64,000 nt of DNA from an uncultured Faecalibacterium sp. (GTDB lineage: Bacteria; Bacillota; Clostridia; Oscillospirales; Ruminococcaceae): contig CAKTEM010000012.1 in assembly GCA_934548045.1 (NCBI GenBank), positions 27,121-91,120 on the forward strand, in the 5' to 3' direction. Below the pieces are notes generated by a model that had not been told where the DNA came from, made no database searches, and saw only the letters and a program-made list of their open reading frames with translations. Position numbers and translations under genes: made by a program. Each line of letters starts with the position of its first letter. The first letter of the stretch is position 1. Positions 33,233-41,009 of the stretch are shown here, in pieces.

Positions 33233-33655
33233 ATGAGCAAAGTAGCAATCGTATTCTGGAGCGCAACCGGCAACACCGAGACCATGGCAAACTGCATCGC
33301 AGAGGGTGCAGGCGACGCCGCAACCATCGTTTCCTGTGGTGATATGACTCCTGCAAAGCTGGGCGAGTTTGATGTCGTCGCATTTGGCTGCCCCGCAATG
33401 GGCGCAGAGCAGCTGGAGGAGAGCGAGTTTGAGCCGATGTTCTCTTCTCTCGAGGGTTCTCTGAACGGCAAGAAGATTGCTCTGTTCGGCTCCTACGGCT
33501 GGGGCGATGGCCAGTGGATGCGTGACTGGGCTGAGCGTGCAAAAGAGGACGGCGCAGTCCTGTTTAGCGATGAAGGTCTGATCTGCAACGAGACTCCCGA
33601 TGACGATACTCAGGCTGCATGTCGCAAGCTGGGTGCAGATCTGGCTGCATGGTAA
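33233..33655 (+). CDS. short-chain flavodoxin
   Basis: 140 residues. The FMN phosphate loop is WSATGNTETMA (about 9-19), close to the T/S-x-T-G-N-T signature. FGSYGWGDGQWM supplies the second flavin loop. It carries electrons at low potential and replaces ferredoxin when iron is scarce (known of the family). ATG 33233 follows AGAGAGAGG. The leader contains repeated GTTAG/CTAAC elements. Confidence 0.93.
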   Translation: MSKVAIVFWSATGNTETMANCIAEGAGDAATIVSCGDMTPAKLGEFDVVAFGCPAMGAEQLEESEFEPMFSSLEGSLNGKKIALFGSYGWGDGQWMRDWAERAKEDGAVLFSDEGLICNETPDDDTQAACRKLGADLAAW

Positions 33656-33669
33656 TTGCGTCTCTTTGC

Positions 33670-33698
33670 TTGACAAACTGAGTTTGTCCTGATAAACT
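33670..33698 (+). promoter_or_regulatory. promoter of ygbA-like gene with overlapping palindrome
   Basis: TTGACA (33670-33675), 17 bp, TAAACT (33693-33698). A 17-bp palindrome GACAAACT-G-AGTTTGTC (33672-33688) overlaps the -35 box and spacer. Confidence 0.65.
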
Positions 33699-33702
33699 AT
33701 TT

Positions 33703-33839
33703 CTGAGCTGGAATACCGGCTTTTTGATAGCACAAGAAGTTAGAATAACTAAACTTGTGCGATGCCGGAGCTCAGAGACGTTTTGTACACAAAGATACAC
33801 CGGCAGGAGGCCGAGTGAACACTCGGCTTCCTGCTTTTT
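33703..33839 (+). promoter_or_regulatory. structured, terminator-containing leader of ygbA-like gene (riboswitch-like)
   Basis: A closing helix pairs CTGAGCT (33703-33709) and CCGGC (33716-33720) with GCCGG (33764-33768) and AGCTCAG (33769-33775). Inside is the hairpin GCACAAG/CTTGTGC (33730-33760) bearing TTAG/CTAA. A 14-bp terminator (33803-33816 with 33821-33834, then T5) follows. GCCGG can instead pair with CCGGC at 33800-33804, which overlaps the terminator base. No known riboswitch class is recognised. Confidence 0.6.
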
Positions 33840-33857
33840 ATTGTCAGGAGGAACTTT

Positions 33858-34208
33858 ATGCCAAGCATTGACCCCAAAATCGAGAAAAAGCGTTCCGACG
33901 AGAAGCTTCTCGTCAGCGAGATGATCGCGCTCTACTGCCGCAAGCAGCACAACACCCCGAAAGGCCATCTCTGCCCCGAGTGTCAGGAATTGCACGATTA
34001 CGCGCTGGCACGGATCGACCGCTGCCCGTTCATGGAGACAAAGACCTTCTGCTCCGCCTGCAAAGTCCACTGCTATAAGCCGGAAATGCGCGAGAAGATC
34101 CGGGCGGTCATGCACTGGGCCGGCCCCCGGATGCTGCCGAGCCATCCAATCTTATCCATCAAGCATGTTGCCGTCACGATAAAATTCAAACGGGAAGCGA
34201 AAAAGTAA
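33858..34208 (+). CDS. YgbA-like nitrous oxide-stimulated promoter family protein
   Basis: 116 residues. The family pattern is visible: an N-terminal EKLLVSEMIALYCRKQH helix, CPECQELHDYALARIDRCPF (about 38-57), then FCSACKVHCYKPEMREKI, giving a set of conserved cysteines. The E. coli homologue YgbA is linked to recovery from nitric oxide stress. It probably binds metal and acts in the cytoplasm; its biochemistry is unknown. GGAGGA precedes the ATG. It is followed by a small Cys-rich gene. Confidence 0.85.
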   Translation: MPSIDPKIEKKRSDEKLLVSEMIALYCRKQHNTPKGHLCPECQELHDYALARIDRCPFMETKTFCSACKVHCYKPEMREKIRAVMHWAGPRMLPSHPILSIKHVAVTIKFKREAKK

Positions 34209-34265
34209 ACCGCCCTGCATAAACCTCTTTTGACGGGGCAGAATATCATCAAAGAGGTGATAAAA

Positions 34266-34424
34266 ATGGAAAACACAGGTGTTACCTGCGATGTCTGCGA
34301 GTGCCGTCACAACATGGACAGCTGCAAATGTGATCTGCCGCAGATCAAGGTGACGGAGCATTGTACCTGCACTTCACAGCAGGTCGAGACACCGCATTTC
34401 TGCCAGAACTACGAAAAGAAGTAA
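34266..34424 (+). CDS. DUF1540-like small cysteine-rich protein
   Basis: 52 residues with nine cysteines, including CDVCECRHN near the N-terminus, CKCDLPQIKV in the middle and CTC before a final C. The layout fits DUF1540, a short metal-binding clostridial domain. ATG 34266 follows AAAGAGGTG. It lies 57 bp after the YgbA-like gene, probably in the same transcript. Confidence 0.75.
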   Translation: MENTGVTCDVCECRHNMDSCKCDLPQIKVTEHCTCTSQQVETPHFCQNYEKK

Positions 34425-34446
34425 AAAAGCTCTCTTCTCGGGAACG

Positions 34447-34490
34447 AAAAATCCCTGTCCAGCTTTTGCAAGGCCCGGACAGGGATTTTT
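34447..34490. terminator. bidirectional terminator
   Basis: 14-bp perfect stem (34447-34460 with 34477-34490) with A-run and T-run sides, between the DUF1540 gene and the convergent HAD gene. Confidence 0.85.
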
Positions 34491-34511
34491 CTGTATCGTT
34501 TTTCTTGAAGA

Positions 34512-35126
34512 TCAGCGCAGGGTCACGCCGCAGGTCGCAAGACTGCGGACCAGCGTACCCACGCTTTCCTTCATCTGGATGCCGGCAAAGCCCAGCGTAA
34601 AGGCGGCCTTGACGTTCTCGTGCCGGTCGTCGATAAAAACGCACTCGTCGGCTTTCAGTTTGTACTTGTCCAGAAAGGCCTGATAGATGCCCTTATCCGG
34701 CTTGTTGATGTGGACTTCGCAGGAGGCAACGCCGCCGTCAAACAGACCCTGAAAATCGCGATTCATCAATAGCTCCAGCGTATCTTCCGGGATGTTGCTC
34801 AGGTAATAGACAGCATAGCCGTGTTCCTTCAGACGGCGCACTAACTCCTGCATCCGGTGGCGAGGGCGGAGAATGTGCGTCCACTCGTCCAGAACGCCTT
34901 GCACCTCGAACGCACAGCCCTGCTCTTTGGCGTGGGTCAGCATCCGCTGGTTTGCTTCAAAACGGCTGATAAGGCCGGCATCCAGCAGCTTCCACTCCTC
35001 GCTGCCAAAGGTCAGCGCGTAAACACGGTCTTCCGTCTCTGCATTGCAAAAGCGGTCGACGAGATATTCTTTCGGGTCAAAGTCGACCATGACTCCGCCC
35101 AGGTCAAACACGATGTTCTTATACAT
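34512..35126 (-). CDS. HAD-superfamily hydrolase (subfamily IA)
   Basis: 204 residues. Motif I is FDLGGVMVD, with the second Asp replaced by Gly as in the YihX/epoxide-hydrolase-like branch. Motif II is LSNIP, motif III Lys lies in NKPDKGIYQ, and motif IV is FIDDRHEN. Likely a small-molecule phosphatase. ATG 35126 follows CGAGGAA; longer frames upstream are not supported. Monocistronic. Confidence 0.85.
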   Translation of the reverse strand: MYKNIVFDLGGVMVDFDPKEYLVDRFCNAETEDRVYALTFGSEEWKLLDAGLISRFEANQRMLTHAKEQGCAFEVQGVLDEWTHILRPRHRMQELVRRLKEHGYAVYYLSNIPEDTLELLMNRDFQGLFDGGVASCEVHINKPDKGIYQAFLDKYKLKADECVFIDDRHENVKAAFTLGFAGIQMKESVGTLVRSLATCGVTLR

Positions 35127-35262
35127 TTTATATTCCTCGTCAAAAGCACAAATGTTTGGTTCTAGTATAGCACAACTCCGGGAGGGATTTCCACTGGATT
35201 TTGCCGATTTCTCATCATGCCCGGCCCGGCGGCATAAAATCAGAAGGGAAGGGGGCGGAAAA

Positions 35263-35562
35263 ATGACGTTTCGGGAACTGTGCGCGAAAGAGGTCGTCCA
35301 ACTGCAGGAGGGCGTCTGTCTCGGCAGGGTGGATGATTTGGAACTTGACCCGGACACGGCGCAGATCCGGGAGCTGCTACTGTTTGGCCGTCCGAAGCTG
35401 TTCGGTCTGCTGGGAAGAGAAGACACCCTGACGATACGCTGGGAGGATATTGAAAAAATCGGGGTCGACGCGGTGCTGGTCCATACAGAGATTCCGACAC
35501 CGGAGCCGCAGGCAGGGAAGTCCGGCCTTCTGGAACGGCTCCACAATTGGTTCAAAGGCTGA
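35263..35562 (+). CDS. YlmC/YmxH-family PRC-barrel protein
   Basis: 99 residues. The PRC-barrel is visible as ELCAKEVVQLQEGVCLGRVDDL, then the family-typical LLLFGRPKLFGLLGREDTLTIRWEDIEKIG. Members are small conserved proteins in spore-forming Firmicutes, annotated as sporulation-associated; the role is unclear. GGGGGCGG precedes the ATG. It stands alone between the divergent HAD gene and the sulfatase promoter. Confidence 0.85.
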   Translation: MTFRELCAKEVVQLQEGVCLGRVDDLELDPDTAQIRELLLFGRPKLFGLLGREDTLTIRWEDIEKIGVDAVLVHTEIPTPEPQAGKSGLLERLHNWFKG

Positions 35563-35599
35563 AAGTTTTTCATTCGGTTTTGATTTTGGGGCGAAAGTC

Positions 35600-35627
35600 T
35601 TGCTTTTGTAAAAAAGAGGTTTATAAT
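35600..35627 (+). promoter_or_regulatory. promoter of LTA-synthase-like gene
   Basis: TTGCTT (35600-35605), 16 bp, TATAAT (35622-35627). Confidence 0.65.
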
Positions 35628-35701
35628 AAGGAGCCGCGGACTGTTTTTGTCCGCCGGATCGCTTTGAAAACTGATATCAGGAAGTGAAAGGAAACTTCTT
35701 T

Positions 35702-37657
35702 ATGGCAAACCAACAAAAACGCACGCCGATGCCGCTGCATATCGCGCGGCTGGCGTTTCCGCCGGTGGCGACCTTTGTCGTTCTGCTCCTGACCGAGTGG
35801 ATCGCACGCGGTACGCTGGATGCGGCGGTTTTTACCCAGTACATTTTCCCACATTTCCCGGCCTACCTGCTGGCGTGGGGTCTGCTTTTCCTCGCATGGC
35901 TCAGCATCGACTGGCTGACCCGGTTCGCGCCGCTGGCAACGCTGCTCTCGGCAGTGCTGGGCTGCGCACCGGCAGCGGTCAACTTCTACACCCTGCAGCT
36001 GCGCGGTGAGCCGTTCCTCCCATGGGATCTGGCGCAGGTGTCGGAGGCGGCCGGTGTGGCATCAGCAGCCGGTATCCACATCCAGACCAGCATGATCGTT
36101 GCCATCATCGTGGTACTGGCGATGACGGTCGGTTCGTTCTTTCTCTACCGTGGGCGGCAGAAGCTCCACTGGGCAAAGCGCATCGGCGGCTTTGCGGCCA
36201 GCGCGGCTGTGACCTGCGCCATGATTTTTGGCGTCTTTCTGCAGCCCACGGTCACGCAGGCCATCGGCATCATGCCGGACGCATGGATGCAGGACCGCTA
36301 TTACCGTTACTATGGTGTCATCACCAGCTTCTTCACCAACCTGACGAATCTGGAGATCACCAAACCGGAAAATTATTCCGAAGAGACGGTCAACGAGATT
36401 CTGGATGATGTGCAGGCAGGGGAGAAGTATGCGACCCAGCCGCTCTACCCGGAATCCTACGGCGCGACCACCCCGGCGGATGAGATCGAGAAGAAGCCCA
36501 CCATCATCTATGTCATGGATGAGTCCTACTGGGATGTCTCGGAGCTGGAAGATTACGGTTTTGTCTTCGATACCGATGTTTCGGCCAATCTCCATGCCCT
36601 GCAGCAGACCAGTGCCAGCGGCCGGGCATACAGCCCGAGTTTCGGCGGCGGCACCTGCGATGTGGAATTCGAGGCTCTGACCGGCTATTCCGTTTCGTAC
36701 CTGCCCAACGGCAGCAAACCCTATCAGCAGCATGTGACGAAGCCCATGTTCTCCCTGCCCAACTACCTCAAGCTGACCGAGGGCTATCAGACGGCGGCAG
36801 TCCATTGCTTCTGGGCGAAATATTGGAGCCGCGACACGGCCTATCCCAATCTGGGCTTTGATGATTTTATCAGCCTTGAGGACATGCACCACGTCCAGAA
36901 AGTCCGCAAGCACTATTGGACGACCGGCCTTGTTACCGACGACTCGATGGCCGACCAGATCATCGAGCAGTATGAGACGATGAAATCCACCTCGGATGTG
37001 CCGGTCTTCCTGCACGCGGTCACAATGCAGAACCACACCAACTACAACCGCGACAACTACCCGGACGACGAGCGCGTGAAGGTCATTGCGCACCCGGTCG
37101 GCATCAAGTCCAGCACCATCGGCGCATTGGAAGATTTCGCGACCGGCATCCGGGATGCGGACGCCATGCTCGGCAAGCTGACCGATTACTTCTCGCAGGT
37201 GGACGAGCCGGTCATTCTGGTCTTCTGGGGCGACCACTACAACCCCATCGACTCGAACTATGATATCTTCACGGCCAGCGGTTACGCCAGCGACGAGAGC
37301 AGTGACCCGAATCTCCATCAGACGACCCTGCTGATGTGGTCGAACTACACCGATAAGGCCGTTGACCTTGGTACCATCGCGGCGTATGATATCTCGCCGG
37401 TCATGATGAACATCTATGGCCTCGACCAGCCGCTCTACTTTAAATATCTCAATCGTCAGCTTCAGGCGGCGTATCGGACGAACACCCGTGGCACCATCAT
37501 GAACCGCGACGGCAGCACGACCCAAACGGCGACTTCGCTGCAGGAGCAGTGGAGCGCAAACCACTGGATGCTCCAGTACGACCTCATGTTCGGCAAAGGC
37601 TATGCCCTCAGCCGGATGGGGATGGAGAGCCTGAACCAGACGGCAACCGGCAAATAA
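35702..37657 (+). CDS. LTA synthase-family membrane sulfatase/phosphoglycerol transferase
   Basis: 651 residues. About five N-terminal membrane segments (within 1-190) are followed by an extracellular sulfatase-fold domain (about 255-600). Metal and nucleophile motifs: IIYVMDESYWD (near 270), SFGGGTCDVEFE with the likely catalytic Thr (about 310-321), and VFWGDHYNP (near 512). The family transfers glycerol phosphate to teichoic acid or decorates surface glycans. ATG 35702 follows AAAGGAAAC; the GTG at 35684 is less likely. Monocistronic. The exact polymer is unknown. Confidence 0.88.
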   Translation: MANQQKRTPMPLHIARLAFPPVATFVVLLLTEWIARGTLDAAVFTQYIFPHFPAYLLAWGLLFLAWLSIDWLTRFAPLATLLSAVLGCAPAAVNFYTLQLRGEPFLPWDLAQVSEAAGVASAAGIHIQTSMIVAIIVVLAMTVGSFFLYRGRQKLHWAKRIGGFAASAAVTCAMIFGVFLQPTVTQAIGIMPDAWMQDRYYRYYGVITSFFTNLTNLEITKPENYSEETVNEILDDVQAGEKYATQPLYPESYGATTPADEIEKKPTIIYVMDESYWDVSELEDYGFVFDTDVSANLHALQQTSASGRAYSPSFGGGTCDVEFEALTGYSVSYLPNGSKPYQQHVTKPMFSLPNYLKLTEGYQTAAVHCFWAKYWSRDTAYPNLGFDDFISLEDMHHVQKVRKHYWTTGLVTDDSMADQIIEQYETMKSTSDVPVFLHAVTMQNHTNYNRDNYPDDERVKVIAHPVGIKSSTIGALEDFATGIRDADAMLGKLTDYFSQVDEPVILVFWGDHYNPIDSNYDIFTASGYASDESSDPNLHQTTLLMWSNYTDKAVDLGTIAAYDISPVMMNIYGLDQPLYFKYLNRQLQAAYRTNTRGTIMNRDGSTTQTATSLQEQWSANHWMLQYDLMFGKGYALSRMGMESLNQTATGK

Positions 37658-37700
37658 GCGAAAAATCAAAAATATTTTTGTAAAAAACAGAGAAAACCTC

Positions 37701-37729
37701 TTGAATCCGTCGGCTTTTTGTGCTATCAT
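37701..37729 (+). promoter_or_regulatory. promoter of rpsB-tsf with a long leader
   Basis: TTGAAT (37701-37706), 17 bp, TATCAT (37724-37729). The leader to 37858 is about 120 nt, long enough for an S2 autoregulatory structure, which I cannot confirm by eye. Confidence 0.65.
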
Positions 37730-37858
37730 ACTTAAGCATTACACACGCATTACTATGCCCTTTTGTGCCTTTTATGGTGGAGGGCAGTTCCCGGACATCC
37801 GATATGTGAGGGAATCACGGTATGCGGAGGCAAAACAATATTTGGAGGTAATTTTACT

Positions 37859-38581
37859 ATGGCAGTCGTTTCTATGAAGCAGCTTCTCGAGGCAGGCGTT
37901 CACTTCGGTCACCAGACCCGTCGTTGGAACCCCAAGATGGCGAAGTACATCTTCACCGAGCGCAATGGTATCTATATCATTGACCTGCAGAAGACCGTTA
38001 AGAAGCTGGATGAGGCTTACAACTACGTCAAGGAAGTCGCAGCTGAGGGCGGCGATATCCTGTTCGTTGGCACCAAGAAGCAGGCTCAGGAGTCCATCCG
38101 TGACGAGGCTCTGCGCTGCGGTATGCACTATGTCAACGCTCGCTGGCTGGGCGGTATGCTGACCAACTTCCGCACCATCCGTAAGCGCATCGACCGTATG
38201 CAGCAGCTGGCTAACATGAAGGAGAACGGCACCTTCGACCTGCTGCCCAAGAAGGAAGTTGCTAAGCTCGAGCTGGAGATGGAGAAGCTGGACAAGTATC
38301 TGGGCGGCGTCAAGAACATGAAGACCCTGCCGAAGGCTATGTTCATCGTCGATCCTCACAAGGAGCGCATCGCTGTTGCTGAGGCCCGCAAGCTGAACAT
38401 CCCCATCGTTGCTATCGTTGATACCAACTGCAACCCCGATGAGATCGACTACGTGATCCCCGGCAACGACGACGCAATCCGCGCTGTCAAGCTGATCGCC
38501 GGCGCTATGGCTGACGCTGTGCTGGAAGGCAAGCAGGGCAACCAGGAAGCCGCTCCCGCCGAGGACGCAGCAAACGCCTGA
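37859..38581 (+). CDS. rpsB: 30S ribosomal protein S2
   Basis: 240 residues. The start MAVVSMKQLLEAGVHFGHQ with TRRWNPKM is diagnostic of S2; later IFIVDP and the DTNCNPDEIDYVIPGNDDA block are family-conserved. It is a structural protein of the small-subunit body. ATG 37859 follows TTTGGAGG; the longer frame upstream is leader. It is followed by tsf, the usual arrangement. Confidence 0.98.
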   Translation: MAVVSMKQLLEAGVHFGHQTRRWNPKMAKYIFTERNGIYIIDLQKTVKKLDEAYNYVKEVAAEGGDILFVGTKKQAQESIRDEALRCGMHYVNARWLGGMLTNFRTIRKRIDRMQQLANMKENGTFDLLPKKEVAKLELEMEKLDKYLGGVKNMKTLPKAMFIVDPHKERIAVAEARKLNIPIVAIVDTNCNPDEIDYVIPGNDDAIRAVKLIAGAMADAVLEGKQGNQEAAPAEDAANA

Positions 38582-38629
38582 TTTCCCATTCCGCAACCAA
38601 TCAAATAACGTGTAAGGGAGAAAACAAAA

Positions 38630-39553
38630 ATGGCTATTTCTGCAAAGGACGTTATGGAACTGCGCAAGCAGACCGACTGCGGCATGATGGAGTGCAAGAA
38701 GGCTCTGACTGAGGCTGACGGCAACTTCGAGAAGGCAATCGAGATCCTGCGTGAGCGTGGTCTGGCTACCGCTGCTAAGAAGGCAGGCCGTATCGCTGCT
38801 GAGGGCATGGTCTACGCTGAGTACTGCCCCGAGTGCAAGGTCGGTGTTGTCATCGAGGTCAACGCTGAGACCGACTTCGTCGCAAAGAACGACAAGTTCG
38901 TTGAGTTCGTCAAGACCGCTACCAAGGTCATCATGAAGGAGAACCCGGCTGACGTCGAGGCTCTGATGAGCTGCAAGACCGAGTCCGGCGAGACCGTCGA
39001 CGAGGCTCTGAAGAACCTGATCCTGGTCATCAAGGAGAACATCAAGGTTCGCCGTTTCGTCCGTTACGAGGGCGTCTGCGCTGCATACGTCCACGGCGGC
39101 GGCACCCACGGCATTCTGGTCAACTTCGAGACCACCAACGGCATCGAGTCCAAGGACGAGTTCGCTGCTTACGGCAAGGACATCGCTATGCAGGTCGCAG
39201 CTGCTAACCCCAGCTATGTCGACGAGGCAAGTGTTCCGGCTGAGGTCGTTGCCAAGGAGAAGGAGATCATGCTGGTCCAGATGGCTGGCGATCCGAAGAA
39301 CGCCAACAAGCCCGAGGCTGTCAAGCAGAAGATGATCGAGGGCAAGATCAAGAAGTTCTTCAAGGAGAGCTGCCTGGTCGATCAGGAGTTCGTTAAGGAT
39401 TCCGACATGTCCGTTTCTCAGTACACCGCTAAGGTTGCTAAGGATCTGGGCGGCGACATCAAGATCGTCACGTTCACCCGTTTCCAGAAGGGCGAAGGTC
39501 TGGAGAAGCGCGCTGACGACTTCGCATCCGAAGTTGCAAGCATGGTGAAGTAA
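38630..39553 (+). CDS. tsf: elongation factor Ts
   Basis: 307 residues. The N-terminal UBA-like domain AKDVMELRKQTDCGMMECKKAL is near the family consensus (usually TGAGMMDCKKAL). TDFVAKND is the conserved core signature. It exchanges GDP for GTP on EF-Tu. AAGGGAG precedes the ATG. The CPECK insertion near residue 65 is seen in several Clostridia. Ends at a strong terminator. Confidence 0.98.
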   Translation: MAISAKDVMELRKQTDCGMMECKKALTEADGNFEKAIEILRERGLATAAKKAGRIAAEGMVYAEYCPECKVGVVIEVNAETDFVAKNDKFVEFVKTATKVIMKENPADVEALMSCKTESGETVDEALKNLILVIKENIKVRRFVRYEGVCAAYVHGGGTHGILVNFETTNGIESKDEFAAYGKDIAMQVAAANPSYVDEASVPAEVVAKEKEIMLVQMAGDPKNANKPEAVKQKMIEGKIKKFFKESCLVDQEFVKDSDMSVSQYTAKVAKDLGGDIKIVTFTRFQKGEGLEKRADDFASEVASMVK

Positions 39554-39572
39554 TTTAGCTTCCGCTAAGATA

Positions 39573-39616
39573 CAAAAGAGCCGCAGTACCCGTCAAAAGG
39601 TGCTGCGGCTCTTTTT
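39573..39616 (+). terminator. terminator of rpsB-tsf
   Basis: AAAAGAGCCGCAG pairs with CTGCGGCTCTTTT with additional inner pairs, followed by a T-run. Confidence 0.85.
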
Positions 39617-39621
39617 GCGTC

Positions 39622-39650
39622 TTGCAATCGGGAAAACTCTGTGCTATGAT
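39622..39650 (+). promoter_or_regulatory. promoter of GNAT/hydrolase pair
   Basis: TTGCAA (39622-39627), 17 bp, TATGAT (39645-39650). Confidence 0.7.
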
Positions 39651-39683
39651 AAGCACATTCAAACGAGAAGGAAGTGCTGACGA

Positions 39684-40238
39684 ATGCGAATCGAACCCCA
39701 TGAATTCACGCTGCCGGATGGAAAAGTTCTGACCGTGCGCAGTCTGTGTGCGGCAGATGCCGAAGCTCTCAGCGATTTTCGCTATACGACTTCCGGCGAA
39801 ACGTATTTTATGGCGCGCTATCCAGAAGAATGTAGTTATGACCTTGAAAAAGTCTGCGAGAGTCTGACCGCCTGCGAAGCAAGCCCGGTAAACCTTGAAA
39901 TTGGTGTCTATGATGACAAGGGAGAGCAGGTCGGCGACATCGGGGTCACACAGGTTCGCCCACACATCAAATATCGCCATCGGGCGGTGATGGGAATTTC
40001 CGTCCGGAAAGAATACTGGGGCTGTGGTCTGGGTAGCTTTCTGATGCAGGTCGCTGTCGAACAGGCCGCAGCTAACGGATTTGAACAGCTGGAACTGGGT
40101 GTATTTGAAGATAATATCCGCGCCATCCACCTCTACGAAAAATTTGGCTTTGAGAAGTACGGTGTCAACCCCAGAGCGTTCAAGCTCAAGGATGGTACCT
40201 ACCGCGACGAGATCATCATGGTGAAAATGCTGAAATGA
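39684..40238 (+). CDS. GNAT family N-acetyltransferase
   Basis: 184 residues. The acetyl-CoA loop is visible as VRKEYWGCGLGSFLMQ (about 109-124), then LELGVFEDNIRAIHLYEKFGFEK, a strong match to the RimJ/RimL-like or PhnO-like side of GNAT. Substrate unknown. Its stop overlaps the ATG of the next gene (ATGA), so the two are coupled. Confidence 0.9.
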   Translation: MRIEPHEFTLPDGKVLTVRSLCAADAEALSDFRYTTSGETYFMARYPEECSYDLEKVCESLTACEASPVNLEIGVYDDKGEQVGDIGVTQVRPHIKYRHRAVMGISVRKEYWGCGLGSFLMQVAVEQAAANGFEQLELGVFEDNIRAIHLYEKFGFEKYGVNPRAFKLKDGTYRDEIIMVKMLK

Positions 40239-40930
40239 GAACACAGAAAATAACCGTCGAGCATAAGATTCCGGGCATCGTCTATGGCGAGGTGTCCGAG
40301 TGGGTCTATCTCTACATCCATGGCAAAATGGGCAATAAAGAAGAAGCTCTGCCTTTTGCGGAGCTGGCAGATGCGGCAGGCTATCAGGTGATGTCCATCG
40401 ACCTGCCCGAACACGGCGAGCGCAAGGACAGCGAAGAAAAACTTTTGCCGTGGGTCGCTGTGCCGGAGATTCAGTCGGCTTATACCTATGCTTTCCGTCG
40501 TTGGAAACACGTCTGCCTGTATGCGGTCAGCATCGGTGCATGGCTATCACTGGAAGCATTGCAGGAGATGCCGCTGGAGCGTGCCTTACTGGTATCGCCC
40601 GTGGTGGACATGGAAGAGCTGATCCTGAACATGATGCAGTGGGCGAACGTGACCGAACCGCAGCTGAAAGAAGCAGGGGAGATACCGACCGAGTTCGGCG
40701 AGACACTTTCGTGGCAATATCTCTGCTGGGTACGGGAGCATCCATTCAGCTGGCACACGCCGACGGAAGTTCTCTACGGTGATAAGGACAACCTGACGCC
40801 CTACCACGCCATTGAGAAGTTCCGCCAGAAGAGCGGCGCACATCTCACCATCGTGGAGGACGGCGAGCATTGGTTCCATACGGACTTGCAGCTCATCCTT
40901 CTCCGGGAATGGGAACGAGGAAACCTCTGA
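40235..40930 (+). CDS. alpha/beta-hydrolase fold protein
   Basis: 231 residues. The nucleophile elbow reads AVSIGA near residue 90, so the first Gly of GxSxG is Ala. Asp is in YGDKDNLTP (about 180-188), and His is in DGEHWFH (about 209-215). These complete a plausible catalytic triad. HGKMGN near 30 supplies the oxyanion loop. Esterase or peptidase activity is likely, substrate unknown. Coupled to the GNAT upstream. Confidence 0.85.
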   Translation: MRTQKITVEHKIPGIVYGEVSEWVYLYIHGKMGNKEEALPFAELADAAGYQVMSIDLPEHGERKDSEEKLLPWVAVPEIQSAYTYAFRRWKHVCLYAVSIGAWLSLEALQEMPLERALLVSPVVDMEELILNMMQWANVTEPQLKEAGEIPTEFGETLSWQYLCWVREHPFSWHTPTEVLYGDKDNLTPYHAIEKFRQKSGAHLTIVEDGEHWFHTDLQLILLREWERGNL

Positions 40931-40944
40931 AAAAAGCACAAAGA

Positions 40945-40985
40945 AATACCGCTGACGGATTGGATTCCATCAGCGGTATTTTTAT
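40945..40985. terminator. bidirectional terminator
   Basis: AATACCGCTGA pairs with TCAGCGGTATT across a short loop, with a T-run to the right and an A-run to the left, between convergent units. Confidence 0.8.
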
Positions 40986-41009
40986 TGCATATCAGGCGAT
41001 GCTCAGAAC

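Noticed and set aside
34266..34424. Metallothionein
   Set aside because: Nine cysteines in 52 residues, but the spacing fits DUF1540 better and lacks the tight CxC series of metallothioneins.
36062..37729. 555-codon minus-strand frame opposite the LTA-synthase-like gene
   Set aside because: Shadow of a strongly biased coding strand; no domain, no ribosome site, no promoter.
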